A stretch of 64,000 nucleotides of DNA, taken from NCBI RefSeq assembly GCF_011603255.1, contig NZ_JAANCM010000012.1:115251-179250 (forward strand). Direction: 5' to 3'. Each line of letters starts with the position of its first letter. Position 1 is the stretch's first letter. Of this stretch, positions 56,656-64,000 are shown in pieces. The notes under the pieces are model-generated. The model worked only from the letters and a program-made list of their open reading frames with translations. It made no database searches and was not told the DNA's origin. Both the position numbers and the translations under genes were made by a program. The stretch comes from Ferranicluibacter rubi. Lineage in GTDB: Bacteria; Pseudomonadota; Alphaproteobacteria; Rhizobiales; Rhizobiaceae.

Positions 56656-56835
56656 GAGGCTCCGTCGGTTCCGGACTTTGCGTGCGAGCAGGTGGACTTG
56701 GAGCGCTGGTTTCCCATATTCGCAGGCAGGTGACAATCTTGCAGCGCCTGCCTGAATGAACGTGCATGAAACCAAATCGCGGCGCGTCTCGTATCCCGGT
56801 AGAGGGGACGTCGCGCCCTTGAGAACGGAGACCGG

Positions 56836-57789
56836 ATGCCGTTGTTCCTGCGTATGGCCTGGAAGGTCACATTCGATGCGCTGTGGCATTTCAGCGACGA
56901 TGACGGCTGGGCGATGGCCAGCCACGTCGCACTGTCTTCGCTGCTCGCGATCTTCCCGTTCCTGATCTTCGGCACCGCGCTCGGAAGCTTTCTGGGGGCC
57001 GACCAGTTCGCCACCACGGCGGTCCACCTGATCTTCGATACCTGGCCACCGTCGATCGCAAAGCCGATCGCCGACGAGATTGTGCAGGTGCTGACGACGC
57101 CGCGCGGTGGGTTGCTGACCGTTTCGGTGCTGGCTGCTGCCTATTTCGCCTCCAACGGCGTCGAGGCGTTGCGCATCTCGCTCAATCGTGCCTACCGCGT
57201 GGCGGAGAGCCGACCCTGGTACGTGACGCGGATCGCCAGCCTCGGCTTCGTGCTGGCAGGCGTCGTCATCCTTGCCTTCGTCAGCCTGCTGCTCGTGGCG
57301 GTACCGCTCGCGCTGCGCTATGCCGACCGCTGGCTGCCGTGGCTGGACGAGGTTCTGTCCATGGTCGACAATTGGGGCCTGGCGCTCGCGCTTCTGATCC
57401 TGACCGGCGGGCTGATCGTGTCGCATCTCTGGCTGCCGGATGGCCGGCGCAAGATCATGGACGTGCTGCCCGGCATCCTCATCACGCTCATTGCCTGGAC
57501 GATCGGCGCCTTCGGTTTCGCCTCCTACCTCTCGACTTTTGCCAACTACGTCTCGACCTATGCCGGGCTCGCCTCGATCATGATCGTGCTCGTGTTTCTC
57601 TATATGGTCGGTGCCATCTTCATCATCGGCGCGGAAATCAATGCGGCGATCATGAAGTACAAGGTCAAGCGCATGGTCATCCGCCATTTCCGCGGCATGC
57701 CGGCAGTCGAGGCCGCTGCGACGCGGGACATCGCGCTTCCCGAAGATGAGACGTCTTCAGAGCAGAAGCGCGCGGACATGCGCGGCTGA
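56836..57789 (+). CDS. YihY/virulence factor BrkB family protein
   Basis: A 317-residue inner membrane protein with six helices. Patterns include DDGWAMASHVALSSLLAIFPFLIFG, TVSVLAAAYFASNGVEALRISLNRAYRVAESRPWYV, WLPDGRRKIMDVLPGILITLIAWTIGAFGFASYL, and YAGLASIMIVLVFLYMVGAIFIIGAEIN. The family (once named RNase BN) has no confirmed function. Its last 33 bp overlap the convergent gluQ gene. Confidence 0.92.
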   Translation: MPLFLRMAWKVTFDALWHFSDDDGWAMASHVALSSLLAIFPFLIFGTALGSFLGADQFATTAVHLIFDTWPPSIAKPIADEIVQVLTTPRGGLLTVSVLAAAYFASNGVEALRISLNRAYRVAESRPWYVTRIASLGFVLAGVVILAFVSLLLVAVPLALRYADRWLPWLDEVLSMVDNWGLALALLILTGGLIVSHLWLPDGRRKIMDVLPGILITLIAWTIGAFGFASYLSTFANYVSTYAGLASIMIVLVFLYMVGAIFIIGAEINAAIMKYKVKRMVIRHFRGMPAVEAAATRDIALPEDETSSEQKRADMRG

Positions 57790-58677
57790 GAGGCCGCTTT
57801 CCCTGAGCGCTCCCAGACCCGTATCACGACGGCTTTTCGACAGCTTGCGCCCGTCTGGCCCGAGGATGAGGCGGTGGTGGTGGTAGAGGGGTTCCGGCAG
57901 GTCGAGCAGGGTCTGGAGCAGGCGGTGCACTGCCGTCGCATGGAAGAGGTCCTGCCCGCGCACGACATGCGTCACGCCCTGCAACGCATCGTCCACCGTC
58001 ACCGACAGGTGGTAGCTGGAGGGCGCATCCGGTCGCGACAGAATGACATCGCCCCACGCTTCCGGCCGTGCCGTGATCGCGCCTGCCGCGCTTTCCGGAT
58101 TGTCCGTTCCGCCTTGAGGGCGGGCGCCGGTCTCGCGCCATGTGAGCGGCCTGTCGACGGTGCCGCAGGCTTTCCCCATATCCAGACGCCAGGCATAGGG
58201 GCGTCCGGTCGCGTCTGCCGCGGCAACGGCTTCCTCTTTCTGCCGGGCGTCCCACGTTCGTTCGGGACCGGGATAGAGCGGCGCACCGTCGGGATCGCGC
58301 GGCCATGTGCCGCCGCCGGCCTCGATGGCCGCGACATGCGCGCGGATCTCGCCGCGGGTGAGGAAGGCGGGGTAGACGAGGCCGCGGGCCTTGAGGCGGT
58401 CGAGCGCGGCCTCGTAGTCGGAAAAATGTTCGGACTGACGCCGTACGGGTTCTTCGAAGGTGAGGCCGAGCCAGGCGAGATCCGTGAAGATCGCCTGTTC
58501 GAATTCCGGCCGGCAGCGTGCGCGGTCGATATCCTCCAGCCGCAGCAGAAGCCGACCGCCTGCAGCGCTCGCAAAGTCTGCGTTAAGGAGGGCCGACAGC
58601 GCATGGCCGAGGTGAAGCGCGCCGTTGGGGCTCGGCGCGAAGCGATAGACCGGGGGCTTTAACGGGCTGTTCGGCAT
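57757..58677 (-). CDS. gluQ: Glutamyl-queuosine tRNA(Asp) synthetase
   Basis: A 306-residue truncated glutamyl-tRNA synthetase paralogue that attaches Glu to queuosine-34 of tRNA-Asp. Class I motifs are RFAPSPNGALHLGHALSAL (HIGH-like) and DGRKLSKSRRDTG (KMSKS-like). There is no anticodon-binding domain. The region where E. coli GluQRS binds zinc (CxC...Y...C) has no cysteines here. It complements the queuosine precursor transporter elsewhere in the window. Confidence 0.93.
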   Translation of the reverse strand: MPNSPLKPPVYRFAPSPNGALHLGHALSALLNADFASAAGGRLLLRLEDIDRARCRPEFEQAIFTDLAWLGLTFEEPVRRQSEHFSDYEAALDRLKARGLVYPAFLTRGEIRAHVAAIEAGGGTWPRDPDGAPLYPGPERTWDARQKEEAVAAADATGRPYAWRLDMGKACGTVDRPLTWRETGARPQGGTDNPESAAGAITARPEAWGDVILSRPDAPSSYHLSVTVDDALQGVTHVVRGQDLFHATAVHRLLQTLLDLPEPLYHHHRLILGPDGRKLSKSRRDTGLGALRESGLSAAHVRALLL

Positions 58678-58733
58678 GGTCTTCTTCTGCCATCAATGTG
58701 CAGCCGGGCCAAGACGGCAGGGGAACCCTCACG

Positions 58734-59378
58734 ATGCGGATTTCGAGCGATCACGATGTCTCCTTCGGCCTCGCGGTTCTGGCCACGCTCGATCCCCGCC
58801 TTGCGCCCATTATCGCTTCTGCCGGACCGGTGCCGCTGCGGCGGTCCGAACCCGGCTTTTCCGGGCTGGCCGCAATCATCGTGTCGCAGATGATCTCCAA
58901 GGCGAGTGCGGCAGCGATCTGGAACCGGATGACATTGCGGCTCGGCATGGTCGAGGCGGGCGCTTTTCTTGCGCTTGCCGAGGAGGATGCCCGCGCCATC
59001 GGCCTGTCCGGTTCGAAGATCAAGGCCTTGCGCGCCGCAGCTGTTGCCGTGGAGGCCGGGGTACTCGATCTGGAAGGGATCTGCGATATGGACCCGGACG
59101 CCGCCATCGCGGCGCTGGGTGCGCTACCCGGCATCGGCCGCTGGACGGCGGAGGTCTATCTCGTCTTCTGCGCGGGTCACCCGGATGTATTTCCGGTCGG
59201 CGACGTCGCGTTGCAGAGCGCCGTCGCGCATGCCTTTCGTCTGGAGGCGCGACCCTCTGCGCGGTCGCTGGATACCATCAGCCTCGCGTGGAGCCCCTGG
59301 CGCAGTGTCGCGGCGCGGCTGTTCTGGGCGTATTATGCGTGCTGTATGCGCCGCGATGCCGCACCTGTTCTGGCCTGA
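58734..59378 (+). CDS. DNA-3-methyladenine glycosylase (AlkA/HhH-GPD type)
   Basis: A 214-residue HhH-GPD base-excision enzyme. The helix-hairpin-helix is LPGIGRWTAEVYLVFCAGHP and the catalytic Asp is in FPVGDVALQSAVA. The opening SGLAAIIVSQMISKASAAAIWNRM is the AlkA-type DNA-binding helix. It removes alkylated purines. A GGGGAA ribosome site precedes the ATG. There is no N-terminal AlkA TBP-like domain, so it is a short form. Confidence 0.9.
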   Translation: MRISSDHDVSFGLAVLATLDPRLAPIIASAGPVPLRRSEPGFSGLAAIIVSQMISKASAAAIWNRMTLRLGMVEAGAFLALAEEDARAIGLSGSKIKALRAAAVAVEAGVLDLEGICDMDPDAAIAALGALPGIGRWTAEVYLVFCAGHPDVFPVGDVALQSAVAHAFRLEARPSARSLDTISLAWSPWRSVAARLFWAYYACCMRRDAAPVLA

Positions 59379-59445
59379 TGCGGGGTCGCATCGTGTGGCG
59401 CGTAACCATCTGAAATGAATCTTTTGTTCCCGATTTCCTTTCGGC

Positions 59446-59475
59446 TTCACAATCCTGACGTAACGGGCCTAATAT
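59446..59475 (+). promoter_or_regulatory. Candidate sigma-70-type promoter of the HNH gene
   Basis: TTCACA and TAATAT are separated by 18 bp, with the -10 about 38 bp before the TTG start. The fit is by eye only. Confidence 0.35.
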
Positions 59476-59513
59476 AGAAGTGCAGATGCCGAATCGATCA
59501 GGAGTCACTGGAC

Positions 59514-60071
59514 TTGACGATTGCAGTCTCACCTCAGGCCTTGCCTGCGCTCGTGTTGAACGCGGACTACCGGCCTCTTAGTTATTACCCTTTGTCGCTC
59601 TGGTCCTGGCAGGACGCGATCAAGGCGGTCTTCCTTGACCGTGTCGTTATTCTCGCGGAATACGACCACCAGGTTTCCTCGCCCAGCTTTTCGATGAAGC
59701 TTCCGAGCGTCGTGTGCCTGAAGAGCTACGTGCAGCCGTCCCGCCACCCGGCCTTCACCCGCTTCAACGTCTTCCTGCGGGACCGGTTCGAGTGCCAGTA
59801 TTGCGGCTCGCCGGACGACCTGACCTTCGACCACGTCATTCCGCGCTGCCATGGCGGCCAGACGACGTGGGAGAACGTGGTGGCCGCATGCTCGCCCTGC
59901 AACCTGCGCAAGGGCGGCAAGATGCCGCGAAACGCCGGCATGTTCCCGCACCAGAAGCCGTATCACCCGACGGTTCAGGACCTGCACAATAACGGCCGTC
60001 TGTTCCCGCCGAATTTTCTGCATGAAAGCTGGATGGACTATCTCTACTGGGATGTCGAACTGCAGCCATAA
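59514..60071 (+). CDS. HNH endonuclease family protein
   Basis: A 185-residue protein. The HNH motif has Cys94-x2-Cys97, DHVIPRCHGG (His107), NVVAACSPCNLRKG with Cys126 and Cys129, and Asn in the ATG-like turn. The N-terminal ALVLNADYRPLSYYPLSLWSWQDAI segment is conserved in this subfamily across proteobacteria and actinobacteria. A TTG start is used because GGAG is spaced correctly and no ATG precedes the conserved start. Its DNA target and biological role are unknown; it is a housekeeping-type gene by context rather than part of a mobile element. Confidence 0.88.
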   Translation: MTIAVSPQALPALVLNADYRPLSYYPLSLWSWQDAIKAVFLDRVVILAEYDHQVSSPSFSMKLPSVVCLKSYVQPSRHPAFTRFNVFLRDRFECQYCGSPDDLTFDHVIPRCHGGQTTWENVVAACSPCNLRKGGKMPRNAGMFPHQKPYHPTVQDLHNNGRLFPPNFLHESWMDYLYWDVELQP

Positions 60072-60105
60072 GGCTTGGCTGTGGTGGACCGCCGACGGGT
60101 TTTGC

Positions 60106-60128
60106 GGGCGCCTGAATGGGCGCCCTTT
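60106..60128. terminator. Rho-independent terminator between HNH and dsbB
   Basis: GGGCGCC and GGCGCCC pair around TGAATG and are followed by TTTA; upstream the sequence has TTTTGC. It lies in the 61-bp gap between two convergent genes and could act in both directions. Confidence 0.7.
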
Positions 60129-60132
60129 AGCG

Positions 60133-60639
60133 TTATCGCGCCTTGACGGCGCCGCGGACGGCGAGGGCCGCGAGCACGAGGCTCGCCAGCACGTTCCAGC
60201 CGGCGAACGACAGGCCGAGCACGCGGAGCGCGGCATCCGTGCAGGACGGGCCGTGCTTGCTGTCGAGATCGCCCAGGAGATCGCCGACATTGGGGGAGAC
60301 GCCCTGCGCGGTGGTCGAGCAATTGGCAGGACCGGCCCAGAAGTGCCACTCGACGCCTGCGTGATAGATGCCGATGCCGGCGCCGACCAGCATCATGATC
60401 GCCACGACCGTCAGCAGAAGTCGCGGCAGCCAGGCCGGCATGGGGAAGGCGGCGCTGATGATGGCGAGCACGCCGACGGGAATGCCATAATAGTAGGGCT
60501 CGCGCTGCATCAGGCAGAGCGCGCAGGGGATGTAGCCGCCGAGATGCTCGAAGCCGAGCGCGGTTCCAACCGTGACGATCATGCCGAGCGTGACGAGGAC
60601 GGCGGCGGACAGGGCAGGGGAGCGTTGGATGGCTGTCAC
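60133..60639 (-). CDS. dsbB: Disulfide bond formation protein B
   Basis: A 168-residue membrane protein with four helices that reoxidises DsbA and passes electrons to quinone. The first redox pair is Cys39-Ala-Leu-Cys42 (ALCLMQREPYY). The second pair is Cys107 and Cys133 in the periplasmic loop. The conserved QR after the CxxC motif supports quinone interaction. The last helix ends LVLAALAVRGAVKAR. It is convergent with the HNH gene. Confidence 0.92.
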   Translation of the reverse strand: MTAIQRSPALSAAVLVTLGMIVTVGTALGFEHLGGYIPCALCLMQREPYYYGIPVGVLAIISAAFPMPAWLPRLLLTVVAIMMLVGAGIGIYHAGVEWHFWAGPANCSTTAQGVSPNVGDLLGDLDSKHGPSCTDAALRVLGLSFAGWNVLASLVLAALAVRGAVKAR

Positions 60640-60745
60640 GGTCTACGGGCTCCGGAAGGCGGGTTCGCTGTGCGGGTCACGAAGCCCTTACAGCATATCG
60701 TTGGGGATCGAAATCTGTTTTGCGGCGGCGGCTTCGCGTGAAGTG

Positions 60746-61357
60746 TCAGGGCGTGACGATCTCGGGATTGTGCAGGAAGAAGCGGTAGGCGACGAAAAGG
60801 ACGATCAGCGCGGCGGCGGCCACCGCCGAAATCAGGCCGAGACGCTTCTCGATGAAATGCCGGATCTCCTCGCCATAGCGGCGCAGCAGCCAGGCCAGGA
60901 GAAAGAAGCGCGCGCCGCGCGCGATGATGGCGCAGACGATGAACAGGCCGAGGTGAATCCCCGCGACGCCGGACAGGATCGTCACGACCTTGATGGGCGG
61001 CAGATGTGCGAGGCCCGAGGTGATCAGCAGCAGCACCAGCATCTCGTTGCTGAAGGACGCACGCATCGTCTCGAAGGCTTCGAGCTTGCCGTAGAATTCG
61101 AGCACCGGGCGTGCCAGCGCCTCGAAGGCGTAATGTCCGAGATACCACCCGGCGATGCCGCCGAGCACGGACGCGACCGTCGCGACCGCCGCATAACGCC
61201 AGGCGCGCTCTGGCCGTGCGAGCGCCATCGGCAGGAACAGCACGTCTGCGGGCACGAGGAAGATGGAGCTTTCCACGAAGGCGATGACGGCAAGCCAGAC
61301 CTCGGCCGACTTGCGCGCGGCAAGCGACATGGTCCAGTCGTAAAGGCTGCGGAGCAT
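60746..61357 (-). CDS. VTT-domain (DedA/YqaA-like) membrane protein
   Basis: A 203-residue membrane protein with a SNARE-associated/VTT fold. It shows AVIAFVESSIFLVPADVLFLPMALARPERAWRYAAVATVASVLGGIAGWYLGHYAFE, then SGLAHLPPIKVVTILSGVAGI and ARGARFFLLAWLLRRYGEEI, which are the DedA patterns. DedA proteins scramble or flip lipid carriers. I chose MLRSLYDW as the start, since a longer frame covers the tRNA region. Divergent from tRNA-Leu. Confidence 0.88.
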   Translation of the reverse strand: MLRSLYDWTMSLAARKSAEVWLAVIAFVESSIFLVPADVLFLPMALARPERAWRYAAVATVASVLGGIAGWYLGHYAFEALARPVLEFYGKLEAFETMRASFSNEMLVLLLITSGLAHLPPIKVVTILSGVAGIHLGLFIVCAIIARGARFFLLAWLLRRYGEEIRHFIEKRLGLISAVAAAALIVLFVAYRFFLHNPEIVTP

Positions 61358-61608
61358 CGGCAATTCCTCGTTCACGTAACAAGACGGGGCAACGCCCCGG
61401 ACGAGGCATCCATCAGCTTCTATGCAGGAATACAGCCCCTGTAAATCGCCACGGCGCGCCTGATGCTGCTCCGCACCATCGTTTCCCGATCCCGCCTTCT
61501 GCCGATGGACCGTCTTGCCCATTCTCTCGCGCAATTGCCACGCCGACCGCGAAATCCCGGTTGACCAAGCCCGCCCCACCCGTATAAATCCCGATCCTGC
61601 CTCTCCGT

Positions 61609-61693
61609 GCCCCATTGGCGGAATTGGTAGACGCGCTCGACTCAAAATCGAGTTCCGAAAGGAGTGCTGGTTCGACTCCGGCATGGGGCACCA
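61609..61693 (+). tRNA. tRNA-Leu(CAA)
   Basis: An 85-base class II tRNA. The acceptor GCCCCAT pairs with ATGGGGC, followed by an encoded CCA. The D-arm reads GCGGAATTGGTAGACGCG, the anticodon stem is CTCGA/TCGAG with loop CTCAAAA giving anticodon CAA, the long variable arm is TTCCGAAAGGAGT, and the T-arm is GCTGGTTCGACTCCGGC. Confidence 0.97.
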
Positions 61694-61825
61694 TCACACT
61701 ACCTGAAAATTCAGATCGCCGCATGCCCGTGTCCTCGCCTCGGACCGACGTCCGCACGCTCTTTCCGCCCCTTGAACTTCCGACGCACAGCTTCATTTTT
61801 ATCCGGTAAGGCGGGAGAAGCCGGG

Positions 61826-62014
61826 ATGGTCGAGGCGCGGTATGGGGTGCGGCAGGAGCGGAGCGGGGGTTGGACGGTCATCGATGAGGTGACCGGGCTG
61901 CCGGCGGCGTCGGATGGGCGGGACCTGACGGGGCTTGAGCGGGAGGACGCGCGCGATATTGCGGATGTTCTGAACCGGGACGATCGATCGCGGCGGCGGA
62001 GTTCCTTGGTATAA
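61826..62014 (+). CDS. Small hypothetical protein (62 aa)
   Basis: A 62-residue protein starting MVEARYGVRQERSGGWTVID with GGGAG 8 bases upstream. It has no helix long enough for a membrane and no Cys. The pattern ERSGGWTVIDEVTG and a helical LEREDARDIADVLNRD tail resemble a small protein I have seen in Rhizobiaceae genomes, but no function is known. Confidence 0.5.
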   Translation: MVEARYGVRQERSGGWTVIDEVTGLPAASDGRDLTGLEREDARDIADVLNRDDRSRRRSSLV

Positions 62015-62176
62015 CGTTGGGGTATAGCGCTGAGTACAGGTGCTGCAGTTTTGCCTGTGGATGTGAGATCACGTTTTTGAGATGGTGGTTCGTTCTGCAT
62101 CTGTCGGATATCGCGGTGCGACAGGATGCGTTAGGTTGAACCGACGATGCCGAGCACGCGGGCCTTGGGAGTGAAA

Positions 62177-62407
62177 ATGCAGACGCCGGATTTCATACCT
62201 CGCCAATTGCTACCGGATCCTGTCGAGGAGAGCGCCAACCGGCTTGCGGAACACGTGGCCGGCGTTCACATGGAAACCGGTGAGTTCAGCATCATGACCA
62301 TCACGGTCGAGGACGTCGTGATCGACGGGGTCGATATGGGTGACTACGAGGTCGTCGTTCGCCAGGTCAAGGCGCCGGAGTTTCTCGACCTTGATGCCGA
62401 GGAATGA
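62177..62407 (+). CDS. Small acidic hypothetical protein (76 aa)
   Basis: A 76-residue protein starting MQTPDFIPRQLLP with GGGAG five bases upstream. It is strongly acidic, with VEDVVIDGVDMGDYEVVVRQVKAPEFL in the middle, and soluble. It lies next to two other short genes between tRNA-Leu and the acyl-CoA synthetase. No family recognised. Confidence 0.5.
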   Translation: MQTPDFIPRQLLPDPVEESANRLAEHVAGVHMETGEFSIMTITVEDVVIDGVDMGDYEVVVRQVKAPEFLDLDAEE

Positions 62408-62875
62408 TCGGCCAGTACGCGTCTTCGGTATCGTGAGCCTGATATTTCTCAAATGATACGCGGCGCCGTTGCAAGCGTCGGCTATGAGCCGATGCCGGTC
62501 ATCTCACGAGTGCGCGCGAGCGGACGAATGTCCGTCTCGTGCTTCGCTCGAGGCGAGGAAAATCAGGGGAAAGGGGTGCGCGGACGCTCTACAAACCGCG
62601 CGTGGCCAGACAATCGCACGGCAATCCTGAAGGCTTTGTAAAGATTGCAGGGCCTTCTGCGCTTCCGGCGCGCGCTTCTCTCAAGTCATTCATTTCCAAA
62701 GTCTTTTTTTACTGAAGTGCTGACGTGGCCATGTCGTTTCCTTAGGCCGCAGGCCTGATCGTCTCATGTCGAGACACAAGCGGAAGCTTCTTAACCGGCC
62801 TGATGCAAGGCGTTTGCCGGAAGGTGACAGGGCGTGTCATTCTGAACCCTAACCTTACATATCGGAGACGCTTTC
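62408..62875. other. Intergenic region without a supported gene
   Basis: Short frames on both strands lack ribosome sites and family patterns, so I call no gene. The stretch is less GC-rich than the neighbours, with T-runs (TCTTTTTTTACTGAAG) near 62702 and a small palindrome AGGCCGCAGGCCT near 62744. It presumably carries the promoter of the next small gene. Confidence 0.4.
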
Positions 62876-63124
62876 TTGGCGCAGGCATACATGACAGTTT
62901 CCCCGGAAAGGGGTTCCGAAAGAGGCCCCGAACGCGAAGTCGATATCGTGACGAGCGCGGTCTTTGCATGGTGTGCCGAGAGGCGGATCGGTTTGCGCAC
63001 ACAAGCCGGCGTCAGTGCCGCGAGCGCTGCCATCGAGCTTTTCGAGCGTGGCTACCGGACGCCGGATGCGCTCTTTCATGCGCTGCACGGCCTGAGCGGT
63101 ACGGAGATGGCGCATTACGGCTGA
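62876..63124 (+). CDS. Small hypothetical protein (82 aa)
   Basis: An 82-residue soluble protein. A TTG start is used because GGAG lies 8 bases upstream; an ATG five codons later has none. The middle (DIVTSAVFAWCAERRIGLRTQAGVSAASAAIELFERGYRTPDALFHAL) is helical with a WC pair. It resembles small rhizobial proteins of about 80 residues from memory but no function is known. Confidence 0.5.
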   Translation: MAQAYMTVSPERGSERGPEREVDIVTSAVFAWCAERRIGLRTQAGVSAASAAIELFERGYRTPDALFHALHGLSGTEMAHYG

Positions 63125-63259
63125 GGCATGACCGGATCCTGTGGGCATGCTGTCTCAACGCTTGTCGTCGCGCGGCGGGCGGTTGATTGATCTGCCGGCC
63201 GGGGCGGTGATAGGGTCTGAGGATGCCGCCTTGTCGGCATCTTCTTCCCAAGGCAGTTC

Positions 63260-64000
63260 ATGCTCCCGACGTCTTCCACCTATGAGGCCCTGATCCGGGA
63301 CTTTACCTGGGACATTCCGCACCGGTTCAACATCGGTGTGGCCGTCAGTGATGCCTGGGCTGCGCGGGCGCCGGAGCGGGTCTGCCTGCAGCATTTCAGC
63401 CCGGATGGCCACCACGAGGCGCTGACCTACGGCGCCTTTGCCGCACGATCGTCTTCGCTTGCCGCCGGGCTTCTTACGCGCGGGGCTTGCCCGGGTGAGC
63501 GTATTGCCATCCTCCTGCCGCAGGGTTTCGAGGCGGCGATCGCGCATGCGGCGATCTATAAGCTCGGCGGCATCGCCCTGCCGCTGGCGCTGCTCTTCGG
63601 CGTGGAGGCTCTGGAATACCGGCTGAGGGATGCCGGGGCTCGCGTCGTGGTCACGGATCGCTCCGGGGCTTTGCGGCTGCAGGACATCAAGGCGCGGTTG
63701 CCGGATCTGCGGCTGGTCGTCTGCACGGACGGGGGCGAGGCGGCAGACGATACGATCGGGTTCGATGTGCTGGCGGCAACCGATGCAAGCGGCTTCGTTG
63801 CGGCGGAGACCGGGCCGGACGATCCGGCCCTGATGATCTACACCTCCGGCACGACCGGGCCGCCGAAGGGTGCGCTGCATGGACACCGCGTCTTGCTCGG
63901 CCATCTCCCCGGCTTCCAGTTTCACCATGCCGGCCTGCCGCAGGCGGGCGATCGCATGTGGACGCCGGCCGACTGGGCCTGGGCGGGCGGGCTCCTCAAT
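63260..64000 (+). CDS. Acyl-CoA synthetase, AMP-binding family (partial, C-terminus beyond window)
   Basis: An open frame of 247 codons runs to the window edge. It starts MLPTSSTYEALIRDFTWDIPHRFNIGVAVSDAWA, has ERIAILLPQGFEAAIAHAAIYKLGGIALPLALLFG and the AMP-binding P-loop YTSGTTGPPKGALHGHR. It matches the ACS family, probably a medium-chain or acetyl-CoA synthetase-like enzyme that activates carboxylic acids with ATP and CoA. AAGG precedes the ATG. The C-terminal catalytic motifs are not in the window, so substrate class is unresolved. Confidence 0.9.
   Translation, partial: MLPTSSTYEALIRDFTWDIPHRFNIGVAVSDAWAARAPERVCLQHFSPDGHHEALTYGAFAARSSSLAAGLLTRGACPGERIAILLPQGFEAAIAHAAIYKLGGIALPLALLFGVEALEYRLRDAGARVVVTDRSGALRLQDIKARLPDLRLVVCTDGGEAADDTIGFDVLAATDASGFVAAETGPDDPALMIYTSGTTGPPKGALHGHRVLLGHLPGFQFHHAGLPQAGDRMWTPADWAWAGGLLN

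Noticed and set aside
56656..57687. A 344-codon N-terminal extension of the SDR gene
   Set aside because: The extension is antisense to yihY and the SDR fold begins at MTDRPS.
59514..60071. HNH protein as part of a restriction or defence system
   Set aside because: Neighbours are DNA repair, dsbB and a VTT protein; no methylase or specificity gene is present and the subfamily is broadly conserved.
62742..63033. Minus-strand frames opposite the 82-codon gene
   Set aside because: No ribosome site and a basic, low-information translation.

Overview
This window reads as a stretch of core chromosome from an alphaproteobacterium of the order Rhizobiales, most likely Rhizobiaceae (Rhizobium/Agrobacterium/Ensifer/Shinella type). 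The evidence is high GC throughout, the aerobic cobaltochelatase pair cobS-cobT behind a J-domain gene and ahead of rpmB, the argH-lptM-lysA-TIGR02302 cluster, rhizobial families (DUF2125, DUF3108, the TIGR02302 membrane protein), a CpdR-type cell-cycle regulator, a CtrA-like box upstream of ftsEX, and two RIME-like intergenic palindromic repeats. The species cannot be fixed from the sequence alone.

Layout. 1-6.4 kb: the end of a divergent MFS transporter gene, then a cyoABCD quinol oxidase operon closed by a SURF1-family gene. 6.4-12.8 kb: an accessory-looking block with an Ldh-family oxidoreductase, an AraC regulator divergent from a zinc alcohol dehydrogenase, a soluble MCP/Cache protein, and an Lrp regulator coupled to an M20 amidohydrolase. 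12.9-17.1 kb: cell-envelope genes (a DacA-like carboxypeptidase and a YafK-like L,D-transpeptidase lipoprotein), a CobW GTPase and a TusA-like protein. 17.3-22.7 kb: accA, xerD with a tiny coupled membrane-protein gene, then aroK-aroB-corC. 22.7-30.2 kb: bolA, the J-domain gene, cobS, cobT, a phytase-like protein, a queuosine-precursor transporter, rpmB and a DUF3108 protein. 30.2-38.8 kb: an exporter, a cupin, gloB, a methyltransferase, hisC-tyrC, DUF2125, a gamma-glutamylcyclotransferase, PlsC and YdcF. 39-42.6 kb: ftsEX, a divergent one-TM protein, hpt and cpdR. 42.6-51 kb: TIGR02302, lysA, lptM, argH, tlpA and a membrane sulfatase-like enzyme. 51-64 kb: hbd, etfA, etfB, a rhomboid protease, a PduO-type cobalamin adenosyltransferase, small membrane and SDR proteins, yihY, gluQ, a 3-methyladenine glycosylase, an HNH nuclease, dsbB, a VTT protein, tRNA-Leu(CAA), three small unknown genes, and the start of an acyl-CoA synthetase.

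The genes mostly form short operons with 1-8 bp overlaps. Functional links are quinol respiration (cyo plus SURF1), late B12 synthesis (CobS/CobT cobalt insertion and PduO adenosylation), aromatic and histidine biosynthesis (aroKB, hisC, tyrC), lysine and arginine synthesis (lysA, argH), periplasmic thiol chemistry (tlpA, dsbB), electron-transfer flavoprotein-linked oxidation (etfAB, hbd), and division control (ftsEX and cpdR).

I found no prophage, transposase, CRISPR array, toxin-antitoxin pair or recognisable defence island, and no strong candidate for a wholly new multi-gene system. The items most worth a second look are the soluble MCP-like protein with its signalling hairpin ahead of the Cache domain, the CtrA-like box upstream of ftsE, the AraC/adh operator repeats, the 53-residue membrane peptide coupled to xerD, the Met/His-rich tail of CyoA, and the Cys/His N-terminal module on the J-domain protein. 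All start-codon choices and functions are inferred by eye from translated sequence.
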